A stretch of 45,537 bases of DNA, from NCBI RefSeq assembly GCF_000512695.2, contig NZ_AZRW02000047.1, positions 1 to 45,537 of the forward strand. The letters run 5' to 3'. Source of the stretch: Pseudomonas sp. QTF5. GTDB taxonomy: Bacteria; Pseudomonadota; Gammaproteobacteria; Pseudomonadales; Pseudomonadaceae. Shown here piece by piece: positions 1-6,894 of the stretch (its first letter is position 1; each line of letters opens with the position of its first letter). Both the position numbers and the translations under genes were made by a program. The notes under the pieces are model-generated. The model had not been told where the DNA came from. It made no database searches and worked only from the letters and a program-made list of their open reading frames with translations.

Positions 1-1323
1 GCCTTCAACAAAGGTTGAGTCGCCAGCGCGTGGGGCGCCGTAGGTGTAGAGGAGGATGTTGTAATCCTCATCCGGAAATCGACGGAGTGCTTCGGCCAGC
101 AGCAAGGCGATGGCTCCACCGAGACTATGCCCGCAAATGATGATTTTTTGACCCGCATAGAATCGGTCCAAATAGCTATGTACGAACTCGCTGAGCGCCT
201 GATATGCGCTGTAAAACCCCTTATGAACCTGCCCGACACCTTCCTCGAACGGAACCTGAAGCGCATGCACATCACGTAGTGCATCTTTCAGACTGGCCGT
301 GCCGCGCACCGAAATCAAAACGCCTTCGTCGTGATGACACATGAACGCCTGGGTATCACCGCCATCTTCCTGATCATCGAAAAAATGCTGGTTGGCCGGG
401 TGTTCCTGATCCTTGCCTTTGTCCGGGTGGTTTTGCTCATACAGCGTCGGGTCGAACGGCAGGATTTCCAGCCGCTTTGAATAGGGCACGTCTTCGTACA
501 ACGGGTAAAACCTTTGGGACTGGCTCTTATCGATTCGCCAATTTTCCCGGTAGCTGGCCAATGCCTCGCCAAACAGATTGCCGATGCTCGGGTCCTCAGG
601 AAAGCGCACTTTATCCAGCGGTTTTTCGCGCGGGTCCTGGGCGAAATCGGTGTAACTCAAGGTCGCCATCAACGCCAGTTGATAAAGGTTCAGCGCACAG
701 AATTTGTCATCGGTGGACAGCAGTGGCCGCAAGGCGCGCATCGGCCGCACTTCCAGCACGTTGTGTTGGTTGGGGCTCAGCGCAATGCCGAACGAATGCT
801 CGGGGCCGAAACCCAGTTCGCTCATGGCCCGAAGCAGTGCGCTTTGGGGTTCGTAGAAGCGCTGGGCCACCGGTGGCAAATGCGCGCCATCACGGACCAG
901 GTCCCGCACCTCGACCTGGACAAAGACATCGGCGTCCTTGATGGCCGGGTTGTGTTCACGACGAAATCCGTCTTCGTGGAAAAAGCGGGTTTGTTCGGCG
1001 CGGTACTGGAGTTCGGTGATGGGGAGAGGGTAGTAGTCTCGTTTTATCAACCGTTCATAGGGTGTATCGAGTCCGCTGTACCGCTTGTCAAAGTTGAGTA
1101 CGACAGCTCCTCGGTAATGGTTCTCTAGTTTTGCAAATCCCTCACCATCCAATCGTCCGGTATATTCCTGGCCGACACTGTCCACAACGGTGTAAGGCAA
1201 ACCACCATAGGGTTTTCCGTCACCCTGCTCGTCAACTAATCGAAAGCTCGTCCAGTGCCCCCGTAGCGGGCAAACCAGCATTTTGCTGCTGAAACAAGAG
1301 TGATCTCGCTCCTGATGTGCCAT
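1..1323 (-). CDS. class 3 lipase family protein, 3' end outside window
   Basis: The gene reads leftward from ATG at 1323 and is open to base 1 (441 codons seen). Near the visible C-terminus it has the lipase nucleophile elbow ICGHSLGGAIALLLAEAL (Ser about residue 400) and, after it, YTYGAPRAGDSTF, the sequence usual after the elbow in class 3 lipases. The catalytic Asp and His should lie beyond the window. The first 350 or so residues are not lipase-like; residues 10-60 (PLRGHWTSFRLVDEQGDG...) look like a small beta domain. No signal peptide is visible. It starts 11 bp after the lipoprotein gene 1335-2186, so the two are probably co-transcribed. Long cytoplasmic lipases beside an exported lipoprotein are often type VI secretion effectors, but no vgrG, PAAR or tss gene is in view; that role is inference. 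Confidence 0.85.
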   Translation of the reverse strand, partial: MAHQERDHSCFSSKMLVCPLRGHWTSFRLVDEQGDGKPYGGLPYTVVDSVGQEYTGRLDGEGFAKLENHYRGAVVLNFDKRYSGLDTPYERLIKRDYYPLPITELQYRAEQTRFFHEDGFRREHNPAIKDADVFVQVEVRDLVRDGAHLPPVAQRFYEPQSALLRAMSELGFGPEHSFGIALSPNQHNVLEVRPMRALRPLLSTDDKFCALNLYQLALMATLSYTDFAQDPREKPLDKVRFPEDPSIGNLFGEALASYRENWRIDKSQSQRFYPLYEDVPYSKRLEILPFDPTLYEQNHPDKGKDQEHPANQHFFDDQEDGGDTQAFMCHHDEGVLISVRGTASLKDALRDVHALQVPFEEGVGQVHKGFYSAYQALSEFVHSYLDRFYAGQKIIICGHSLGGAIALLLAEALRRFPDEDYNILLYTYGAPRAGDSTFVEG

Positions 1324-1334
1324 ATCTGATTTCC

Positions 1335-2186
1335 TTATTCAGTGCAGTTGGGGTAGACGGTGCACTCGCGACCATCCGGCATTTTGAAAGACTTGAAATC
1401 GACGGTGTTACCACGGCAAAAAGCGTCTTGATCCTCAAGGTTTTCACCCAGGCAACGTTTCCAACCTTGCGGAAAGCGGATCCAGGTGTCCTGCCCAAAG
1501 GGCCGCTCCTCGGCCGCCATCCCGAACACCATCCTCACCGTCCTGCCCGGCAACTGATCGCGCTGCAATACCCCGCCCGCCATGCGTTTCACCATCTGTC
1601 CACTCGCGTCGACAGCCCGGCAGTGCAGGATTTTTCGAATATTGCGTTTGTGCCCCATAGTGCGAAACAGCCACTGGCATTGCCCTTGAAACGCCTGAAT
1701 ACCGGAGGCTGGAAAATCTGGACGGTCATCTGCAAGTGCGTCGTAAAAGGACAGGCTGGCAAAATCATTACTGCCATCGAGCCGAGCCGGCCCCCATTTC
1801 CCTCGCAAATTCAACCTCAAACTACTCAACACCAACGGACAGCCGCCCGCGCGCGTCGTCAGCGGGATCTGAAACTCGGCCGTGCGCGCAATGCTTTGGA
1901 ATTCGCTGGTGAAAAACTTGCGGTTGGGCGCCACCTTTCCGCGCTGACGCGGCGGCGCCTCACAGGTTTCGCCGCTGGCCGGCTCGTAATAGGCATCGGC
2001 CTTGACCCTGAAATCGGCCGGCACTTCGGCCTGCAAGGTAAAGCGCTCTGCCGGTGCAAAAACACAACCGCCAGCGGCAAGCGCCAGCGCAATGATTGCC
2101 AGTGCGCGAACAGATTGCCGGCTCGCGAAACACAACGAAGGAGCGTTGTTGAGAATTGGCTTTTCCCATTCCTGGAGTACCGTCAC
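1335..2186 (-). CDS. putative lipoprotein upstream of the lipase
   Basis: Encodes 283 residues from GTG at 2186, preceded by CAGGGG at a workable distance; a shorter start just before the hydrophobic stretch is possible. A hydrophobic segment ends in a lipobox, LALAAGGC (Cys about 41), so the mature protein should be lipid-anchored and exported. The remainder is Cys-containing and rich in beta-type sequence and I recognise no family. Its stop is 11 bp before the lipase start, the layout of an operon. By analogy with T6SS lipases, whose immunity proteins are periplasmic or lipid-anchored, it may protect against the lipase; this is inferred from position and export signal only. Confidence 0.7.
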   Translation of the reverse strand: MTVLQEWEKPILNNAPSLCFASRQSVRALAIIALALAAGGCVFAPAERFTLQAEVPADFRVKADAYYEPASGETCEAPPRQRGKVAPNRKFFTSEFQSIARTAEFQIPLTTRAGGCPLVLSSLRLNLRGKWGPARLDGSNDFASLSFYDALADDRPDFPASGIQAFQGQCQWLFRTMGHKRNIRKILHCRAVDASGQMVKRMAGGVLQRDQLPGRTVRMVFGMAAEERPFGQDTWIRFPQGWKRCLGENLEDQDAFCRGNTVDFKSFKMPDGRECTVYPNCTE

Positions 2187-2558
2187 TTGATGCCCCTGTC
2201 AAAAAACCACGCTGAAAAACGAAGTATCAACAGGGGTATAGCCGTCATCCAGAGCTGTCTGAGGGGCCAGGAAACGTTTGGGACCGCGCCTACGCCAATC
2301 TCTGAAATATCTGACATTTGCAGCCCTGCCTGGGAGGGTTGTCACGCTCCTGAGCGAAACCTTTGGCGCTCGTCATCTCGCCGAACCGGCCGGTGGCCGC
2401 GCTGAAGGCTGGAAAGCTTCGTCAAGACGCTCGATGGGCTGGCGCCGAGCGTGCAGGAAGAAGCCTTTAAAGGCGCAATCGATGCGTTCAACCGCTTTAC
2501 TGTACTGCTCGAACAGGCCTACGCCACCACCCCCGAACTCGCTCGATCACCCCGCCCT
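2187..2558. other. intergenic stretch upstream of the lipoprotein gene
   Basis: About 370 bases without an intact gene. The left part should hold the promoter of the minus-strand lipoprotein-lipase pair, but I see no clear promoter boxes. The right part contains the coding remnant described at 2406-2606. Confidence 0.5.
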
Positions 2559-2606
2559 TGTAGGAGCGAGGCTTGCCCGCGAAGAACGATAACGCGGTCT
2601 GTCTGA
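2406..2606 (+). pseudogene. possible decayed C-terminal gene fragment
   Basis: A stop-free plus-strand frame from 2406 to the TGA at 2604-2606 reads LESFVKTLDGLAPSVQEE followed by a helical stretch FKGAIDAFNRFTVLLEQAY. This looks like the end of a helical protein and unlike random sequence. It has no start codon; a TGA at 2403-2405 precedes it, and continuing upstream needs a frame change (PVAAL in another frame). The frame then runs into the REP unit at 2559, so the original end may also have been replaced. The parent family is not recognised; a MarR-like C-terminus is one possibility. Confidence 0.3.
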
Positions 2607-2648
2607 AGTACCGCGTCGTACCATTCGCGGGCAAGCCTCGCTCCTACA
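2559..2648. repeat. REP pair (BIME), tgtaggagcgaggcttg type
   Basis: Two inverted copies of tgtaggagcgaggcttgccc-gcgaa enclose about 40 bases. This is a sequence variant of the REP found elsewhere in the window (tgtgggagcgggcttgctcgcgaa): the arm has TAGGAGCGAGG instead of GGGAGCGGG. It lies 48 bp before the CoA-transferase start. Confidence 0.9.
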
Positions 2649-2696
2649 GGTGACATTTTGATCTATGCTCGGGCCTCTCGCTCCGGAGGGCCTTCG

Positions 2697-4028
2697 ATGA
2701 CTGATTTACTCACGTCCATTCAAGCCGCACTCGGCTTGCCCCACACGCCAATCCCGTTCACCTCGGTTGGTGCCCTGCCCTCGGCGTTTGCCGTGACTGA
2801 CCTGGCCTGCGCCAGCATTGCCGCCGCCGGTCAGGCTGTCAGTGAATTGCTGCAACAACACACCGGCCGTTTGCCTAACCTTGAAGTCGACCGCCGCCTT
2901 GCGTCGTTCTGGTTCGCCACCTCGATCCGCCCTGTGGGCTGGAGCGTCCCGCCGTTGTGGGACGCGGTTGCCGGCGACTATGCGACCAAGGACGGCTGGA
3001 TCCGCCTGCACACCAACGCGCCTCATCATCGTGCCGCCGCTGAAAGCGTGCTCGGCGGCTGTGCCGACCGCGCCGCGGCGGCGGGCAAAGTAGCTCAGTG
3101 GGCGAAAAGCGATCTGGAACAGGCCGTGATCGAGGCCGGTGGTTGCGCCGCCGAGATGCAAACCTGGACACAATGGCAGGTTCACCCCCAGGGGCAGGCC
3201 GTGAACGCCGAACCGCTGATTCAGTTCAGCGTCGACGACAGCCAAAACGCCAAACCGTGGCAGGGTTCGGTGGCCCAACCGCTGGCAGGGATCAAGGTGC
3301 TGGACCTGACGCGGGTACTCGCCGGCCCGATCGCCAGCCGCTTCCTCGCAGGGCTCGGCGCCGACGTGCTGCGCATCGACCCGCCGACCTGGAACGAACC
3401 GGGCGTGGTGCCGGAAGTCACTTTGGGCAAACGCTGTGCGCGCCTGGATCTGCACGACAAGACCGATCGCGCAGTGTTCGAAAGCCTGCTCAAGGACACC
3501 GACATTCTGCTCCACGGCTACCGCGCCGATGCATTGGAAAGGTTGGGGTACGGCGTCGCCGTGCGTCAAAAACTGGCGCCGGGCCTGATTGATGTATGCC
3601 TCAACGCCTACGGTTGGAGCGGCCCATGGCAGAACCGTCGAGGGTTCGACAGTTTGGTACAGATGAGCAGCGGGATTGCCGAAGCGGGGATGCAGTGGAA
3701 GAAGGCGAACAAACCGACGCCGCTGCCGGTGCAGGCGCTTGATCACGCCACCGGGTATTTGATGGCAGCTGCGGCGATCAAGTTATTGGGATGTGGCGGG
3801 TCGGCCAGGTTGTCGTTGGCGCGGACCGCCAGGTTGCTGATTGAACATGGCGCGGGGACCGACGAGGCGTTGCGGGCGGAGGATCAAAGCGATCAAGGGA
3901 TGTTGGTTGAGCAGACACCTTGGGGTCCGGCCCACCGGCTGCAGGTACCACTGAAAATCACCGGGACACCGCTGCAGTGGGCACTGCCGGCCGGGGAATT
4001 GGGTTCCCATCGCGCGCAGTGGTGGTGA
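2697..4028 (+). CDS. CaiB/BaiF-type (family III) CoA-transferase
   Basis: Encodes 443 residues. ATG 2697 is chosen because GGAGGG lies just upstream (2686-2691). Family III enzymes move CoA between carboxylic acids. Residues about 198-330 carry the usual N-terminal half: GIKVLDLTRVLAGPIASRFL, then GADVLRIDPP and GFDSLVQMSSG, whose Asp (about 318) matches the family's nucleophile. The end (GTPLQWALPAGELGSHRAQW) also fits. Unusually, the first 190 residues resemble the small domain that normally follows (DGWIRLHTNAPHH), so the order looks permuted. It stands alone between two REP pairs, so the substrate cannot be guessed. Confidence 0.88.
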   Translation: MTDLLTSIQAALGLPHTPIPFTSVGALPSAFAVTDLACASIAAAGQAVSELLQQHTGRLPNLEVDRRLASFWFATSIRPVGWSVPPLWDAVAGDYATKDGWIRLHTNAPHHRAAAESVLGGCADRAAAAGKVAQWAKSDLEQAVIEAGGCAAEMQTWTQWQVHPQGQAVNAEPLIQFSVDDSQNAKPWQGSVAQPLAGIKVLDLTRVLAGPIASRFLAGLGADVLRIDPPTWNEPGVVPEVTLGKRCARLDLHDKTDRAVFESLLKDTDILLHGYRADALERLGYGVAVRQKLAPGLIDVCLNAYGWSGPWQNRRGFDSLVQMSSGIAEAGMQWKKANKPTPLPVQALDHATGYLMAAAAIKLLGCGGSARLSLARTARLLIEHGAGTDEALRAEDQSDQGMLVEQTPWGPAHRLQVPLKITGTPLQWALPAGELGSHRAQWW

Positions 4029-4035
4029 CTGTTCG

Positions 4036-4132
4036 GGCCCCTTCGCGAGCAAGCCCGCTCCCACAGTTGACCGAGTTTCCTTGGAGGAATGCGATCAAAA
4101 TGTGGGAGCGGGCTTGCTCGCGAAGGGGGCCG
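4036..4132. repeat. REP pair in the opposite relative orientation
   Basis: The left arm (4041-4065, ttcgcgagcaagcccgctcc-caca) and right arm (4101-4125) are inverted relative to each other, with the ttcgcgag ends facing outward; all other pairs here have the tgtggg ends outward. Homology extends into the flanks (cgggcccc and gggggccg). It sits between the convergent CoA-transferase and DNA glycosylase genes and may act as a shared transcription end. Confidence 0.9.
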
Positions 4133-4159
4133 AAAAGTCACCACACATCTCGGCTCAGT

Positions 4160-5023
4160 TCAATCCGGTCGACTCAACGATGTCCAAAGCACCTGCGCCG
4201 CATACCCTCGATAGGGCCGCCAAGCCTCGGCCCGCACCCACAACTCCCGAGCCGTCACCGCTCGACCTTCCAGCGCCACCAGCGAATTGATCAACCCCAC
4301 ATCCCCACTCGGAAACGCATCCATCTGCCGCAACTGCCGCAAGGCAATGTATTGCGCCGTCCAGTCGCCAATCCCGTGCAATGTCAACAACCGCGCCACA
4401 CCGCCTTCCCGTCCCGGTTCAAACAACAGGGGATCATCCAGCAACGCCTGAGCCACGCTGGACAAGGTCCGACCGCGACTTTTCGGCATCCCCAACGTAG
4501 CCAGATCCGCTGCTGCCAATGCGCCAGCATCAGGAAACACATGACTCAACCCCGGCATCGGCGACTGCAATGGCTGTCCATATTGCACCACCAGTTTCCC
4601 CGCCAACTTGATCGCCGCGACCACGCTGATCTGCTGCCCCAACACCGCACGAATGGCCAACTCCAGACCATCCCAAGCCCCGGGCACGCGCAGCCCCGGA
4701 CGTGCGGCAATCAAGCGTGCCATCAACGGATCAACCGCCAGTTGTCGATGAATGGCGGGCAAATTTGCGTCCAGATCAAACATCCGCCGTAGCCGCGCGA
4801 CAATCTCCGGTACTGCCGCTGAATCAGGAAAATCCAGCGTCACTTCCAGCACATCGCCCACCCCTGGCCTGACCGAAATCACTCCGTGAATACCGTTCAA
4901 TGCGATGCTGCGCGAGTACACCCCATCGACCACCGTTTCCATCCCCACCACCGCCCGCGCCGACAAAAAACCCAGCATCGCCGACCAGTCATAAGGCGGT
5001 TGATACGCCAGCAATAACCTCAC
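4160..5023 (-). CDS. alkA: DNA-3-methyladenine glycosylase II, AlkA type
   Basis: Encodes 287 residues. Such enzymes cut alkylated bases such as 3-methyladenine from DNA in base excision repair. Residues 1-100 form the AlkA N-terminal domain (YQPPYDW near the start). The HhH-GPD fold follows: AIRAVLGQQIS at about 123-133, helix-hairpin-helix LTLHGIGDWTAQYIALR at about 213-229, and the catalytic Asp in PSGDVGL (about 241). The GTG start at 5023 overlaps the TGA of the ArcD paralogue by four bases (GTGA), so translation is probably coupled. It is not fused to an Ada domain. Confidence 0.88.
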   Translation of the reverse strand: MRLLLAYQPPYDWSAMLGFLSARAVVGMETVVDGVYSRSIALNGIHGVISVRPGVGDVLEVTLDFPDSAAVPEIVARLRRMFDLDANLPAIHRQLAVDPLMARLIAARPGLRVPGAWDGLELAIRAVLGQQISVVAAIKLAGKLVVQYGQPLQSPMPGLSHVFPDAGALAAADLATLGMPKSRGRTLSSVAQALLDDPLLFEPGREGGVARLLTLHGIGDWTAQYIALRQLRQMDAFPSGDVGLINSLVALEGRAVTARELWVRAEAWRPYRGYAAQVLWTSLSRPD

Positions 5024-6447
5024 AACGACAACAATCCGCTGTACAACCCATAGGCCGCCAACCCCGCCCCGGCAACCACACAGCTGAAAATCCCCTTCTC
5101 AACCAACGTAAACAGCGGTTTGCCCTGTTCCCGCTTGGCCTTGGCAAACAGTATCACCCCCGGTGCATACAACAACGCCGAGAGCAGCAGGTATTTCACG
5201 CCGCCGGCATACAACAACCACACCGCGTAACTCAGGGCGATGCCGCCGATCAGCAAGTCTTTCGTGCGCTCGGCCGAGGCATGCTCATAGGTTTCCCCTC
5301 GCCCGCTCAACAACACCGCATACGCCGCCGACCACAGATATGGCACCAGAATCATCGATGAGGCGAGGTAGATCAGGCTGGTGTAAGTACCGGCGGAAAA
5401 CAGGGTGATCAGCAGAAAAATCTGGATCATCACATTGGTGAGCCACAGTGCGTTGACTGGCACATGGTTGGCGTTTTCCTTTTTCAGGAAGGCTGGCATG
5501 GTCTTGTCTTTCGCGGTGGCGAAGAGGATTTCGGCGCACAGCAACGCCCACGACAACAAGGCCCCCAGCAGCGAAACCGCCAGGCCGATGCTGATCAGCA
5601 GCGCGCCCCAAGGGCCGACGATATGTTCCAGCACCGCCGCCAGCGACGGGTTCTGCAACGTGGCCAATTCGGGTTGGCTCATGATCCCGAGGGATAACAC
5701 GTTCACCAGCACCAGCAGCGCCAACACACCGATAAAACCGATAACCGTCGCCCGGCCCACGTCCGAACGTTTCTGTGCCCTCGCCGAATACACACTGGCG
5801 CCTTCGATGCCGATGAAGACGAACACGGTGACCAGCATCATGTTGCGCACCTGGTCCATCACGCCGCCGAAATTCGGGTTGCTGCGGCCCCAGATGTCGC
5901 GGGTGAAGATGTCCGCCTTGAAGGCCACGGCGGCAATCACGATAAACATGATCAGCGGCACAATCTTGGCCACGGTGGTCAGTTGATTGATGAACGCCGC
6001 CTCCTTGATTCCACGCAACACCAGAAAATGCACGGCCCACAGCAGCACCGACGCGCAGCCGATGGCGATGGGTGTGTTGCCCCGGCCGAAGACCGGAAAG
6101 AAATAACCGAGAGTACTGAACAGCAATACGAAATAACCGACGTTGCCCAGCCAGGCGCTGATCCAGTATCCCCAGGCAGACGAGAATCCCATGTAATCGC
6201 CGAAACCGGCCTTGGCGTAAGCGTATACACCGGAGTCCAGTTCAGGTTTGCGATTGGCCAAAGTCTGAAAGACGAAGGCCAAGGTCAGCATGCCAACGGC
6301 AGTGATCGCCCAACCAATCAATATCGCCCCGGCATCGGCACGCGCCGCCATGTTTTGCGGCAAGGAAAAAATCCCACCGCCAATCATCGATCCCACCACC
6401 AAAGCGATCAGCGCACTCAGGCGAAGCTTTTGCGTCGGTTGCGACAT
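5020..6447 (-). CDS. ArcD paralogue, arginine/ornithine antiporter family
   Basis: A 475-residue APC-superfamily transporter with about 12 membrane segments. The first segments (ALIALVVGSMIGGGIFSLPQ, then LANRKPELDSGVYAYAKAGF) match ArcD of the arginine deiminase pathway. It is the same length as the operon's arcD (6895-8322) and almost identical to it in the first 120 residues, so the two are duplicates; differences concentrate in loops and the C-terminal third. GGAG lies before the ATG at 6447. It is transcribed away from arcDABC, sharing a 447-bp control region, and overlaps alkA. Substrate may be arginine/ornithine or a related amino acid; the sequence alone does not decide. Confidence 0.9.
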   Translation of the reverse strand: MSQPTQKLRLSALIALVVGSMIGGGIFSLPQNMAARADAGAILIGWAITAVGMLTLAFVFQTLANRKPELDSGVYAYAKAGFGDYMGFSSAWGYWISAWLGNVGYFVLLFSTLGYFFPVFGRGNTPIAIGCASVLLWAVHFLVLRGIKEAAFINQLTTVAKIVPLIMFIVIAAVAFKADIFTRDIWGRSNPNFGGVMDQVRNMMLVTVFVFIGIEGASVYSARAQKRSDVGRATVIGFIGVLALLVLVNVLSLGIMSQPELATLQNPSLAAVLEHIVGPWGALLISIGLAVSLLGALLSWALLCAEILFATAKDKTMPAFLKKENANHVPVNALWLTNVMIQIFLLITLFSAGTYTSLIYLASSMILVPYLWSAAYAVLLSGRGETYEHASAERTKDLLIGGIALSYAVWLLYAGGVKYLLLSALLYAPGVILFAKAKREQGKPLFTLVEKGIFSCVVAGAGLAAYGLYSGLLSL

Positions 6448-6608
6448 TCGTGCATCTCCATTTCCCTGTCGCGCTATGGCCGCGAGATCTTCACATAGTC
6501 GGTTTTTAACTAAATAGATAAAGCGTAATAACGTTTATCAATTAACGCTAATATTTGTCTTTATTTATAACTGACCACGCTATTGCAGCCATCCGAAAAT
6601 AGCGGTTT

Positions 6609-6629
6609 TGTCGGTAGATCCTAATAAAT
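6609..6629 (+). promoter_or_regulatory. possible ArgR site
   Basis: TGTCGG, eight bases, AA, five bases: one mismatch to the Pseudomonas ArgR consensus TGTCGC-N8-AA-N5. A weaker second half (TATCAC...AAAA) follows. It is far from the predicted arcD start, so it could serve either arcD gene or be chance. Confidence 0.25.
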
Positions 6630-6819
6630 CAATATCACTGCAAAATCAAATGACCAATACTTGCCAAAACAAAAAAACAAACTAGCGTCTAAACCTCAAC
6701 TGATACGCTTTATTTCTTTAACTTTTATCAGAGGTCTCTGCACAGGGCTTTGCGGGCAATAGCCCTATGCCTATAAAAGACCCATAAGTCTTTAATCAAC
6801 AACGGAATGTGACCATGCA

Positions 6820-6833
6820 TTGATCCAAGTCAG
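6820..6833 (+). promoter_or_regulatory. ANR (FNR-type) box of the arc operon
   Basis: TTGATCCAAGTCAG fits the ANR consensus TTGAT-N4-(A/G)TCAA with one further mismatch in the last position. ANR activates arcDABC under oxygen limitation in P. aeruginosa. The box centre (6826.5) puts the start of transcription at about 6868 if it lies at -41.5, and a TAACCT at 6856-6861 falls at the matching -10 position. Confidence 0.75.
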
Positions 6834-6855
6834 ATGATTGAACAGCGAACGAAAC

Positions 6856-6861
6856 TAACCT
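6856..6861 (+). promoter_or_regulatory. predicted -10 element of the arcD promoter
   Basis: TAACCT shares three bases with TATAAT, including the first two and the last. It is proposed mainly because it lies exactly where a class II ANR promoter needs it; there is no -35 box because the ANR site takes its place. Confidence 0.45.
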
Positions 6862-6894
6862 GTTTTCTCTCTTCTCCTGCACTGGAGTCATGCA

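Larger units (their letters stand above)
6448..6894. promoter_or_regulatory. divergent control region between the two arcD genes
   Basis: An AT-rich 447-bp region, unlike the GC-rich genes on both sides. It holds an ANR box (6820-6833) facing arcD, a 10-bp inverted repeat ATAAAGCGTA (6518-6527) / TACGCTTTAT (6704-6713), and one ArgR-like half site at 6609-6629. The inverted repeat places the same sequence about 70 bp from the leftward start and about 180 bp from the rightward start. I find no good ANR box facing the leftward gene. Confidence 0.6.

Noticed and set aside
514..1128. Long plus-strand open frame opposite the lipase gene
   Set aside because: It is the antisense shadow of the lipase frame, which has the clear nucleophile elbow and start.
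1317..2405. 362-codon plus-strand frame over the lipoprotein gene
   Set aside because: No domain, no ribosome site, and it is antisense to a frame with a lipobox.
6448..6894. AT-rich stretch as a foreign insertion
   Set aside because: It is bounded exactly by two divergent genes and fits a regulatory region; no mobile gene or target duplication is seen.
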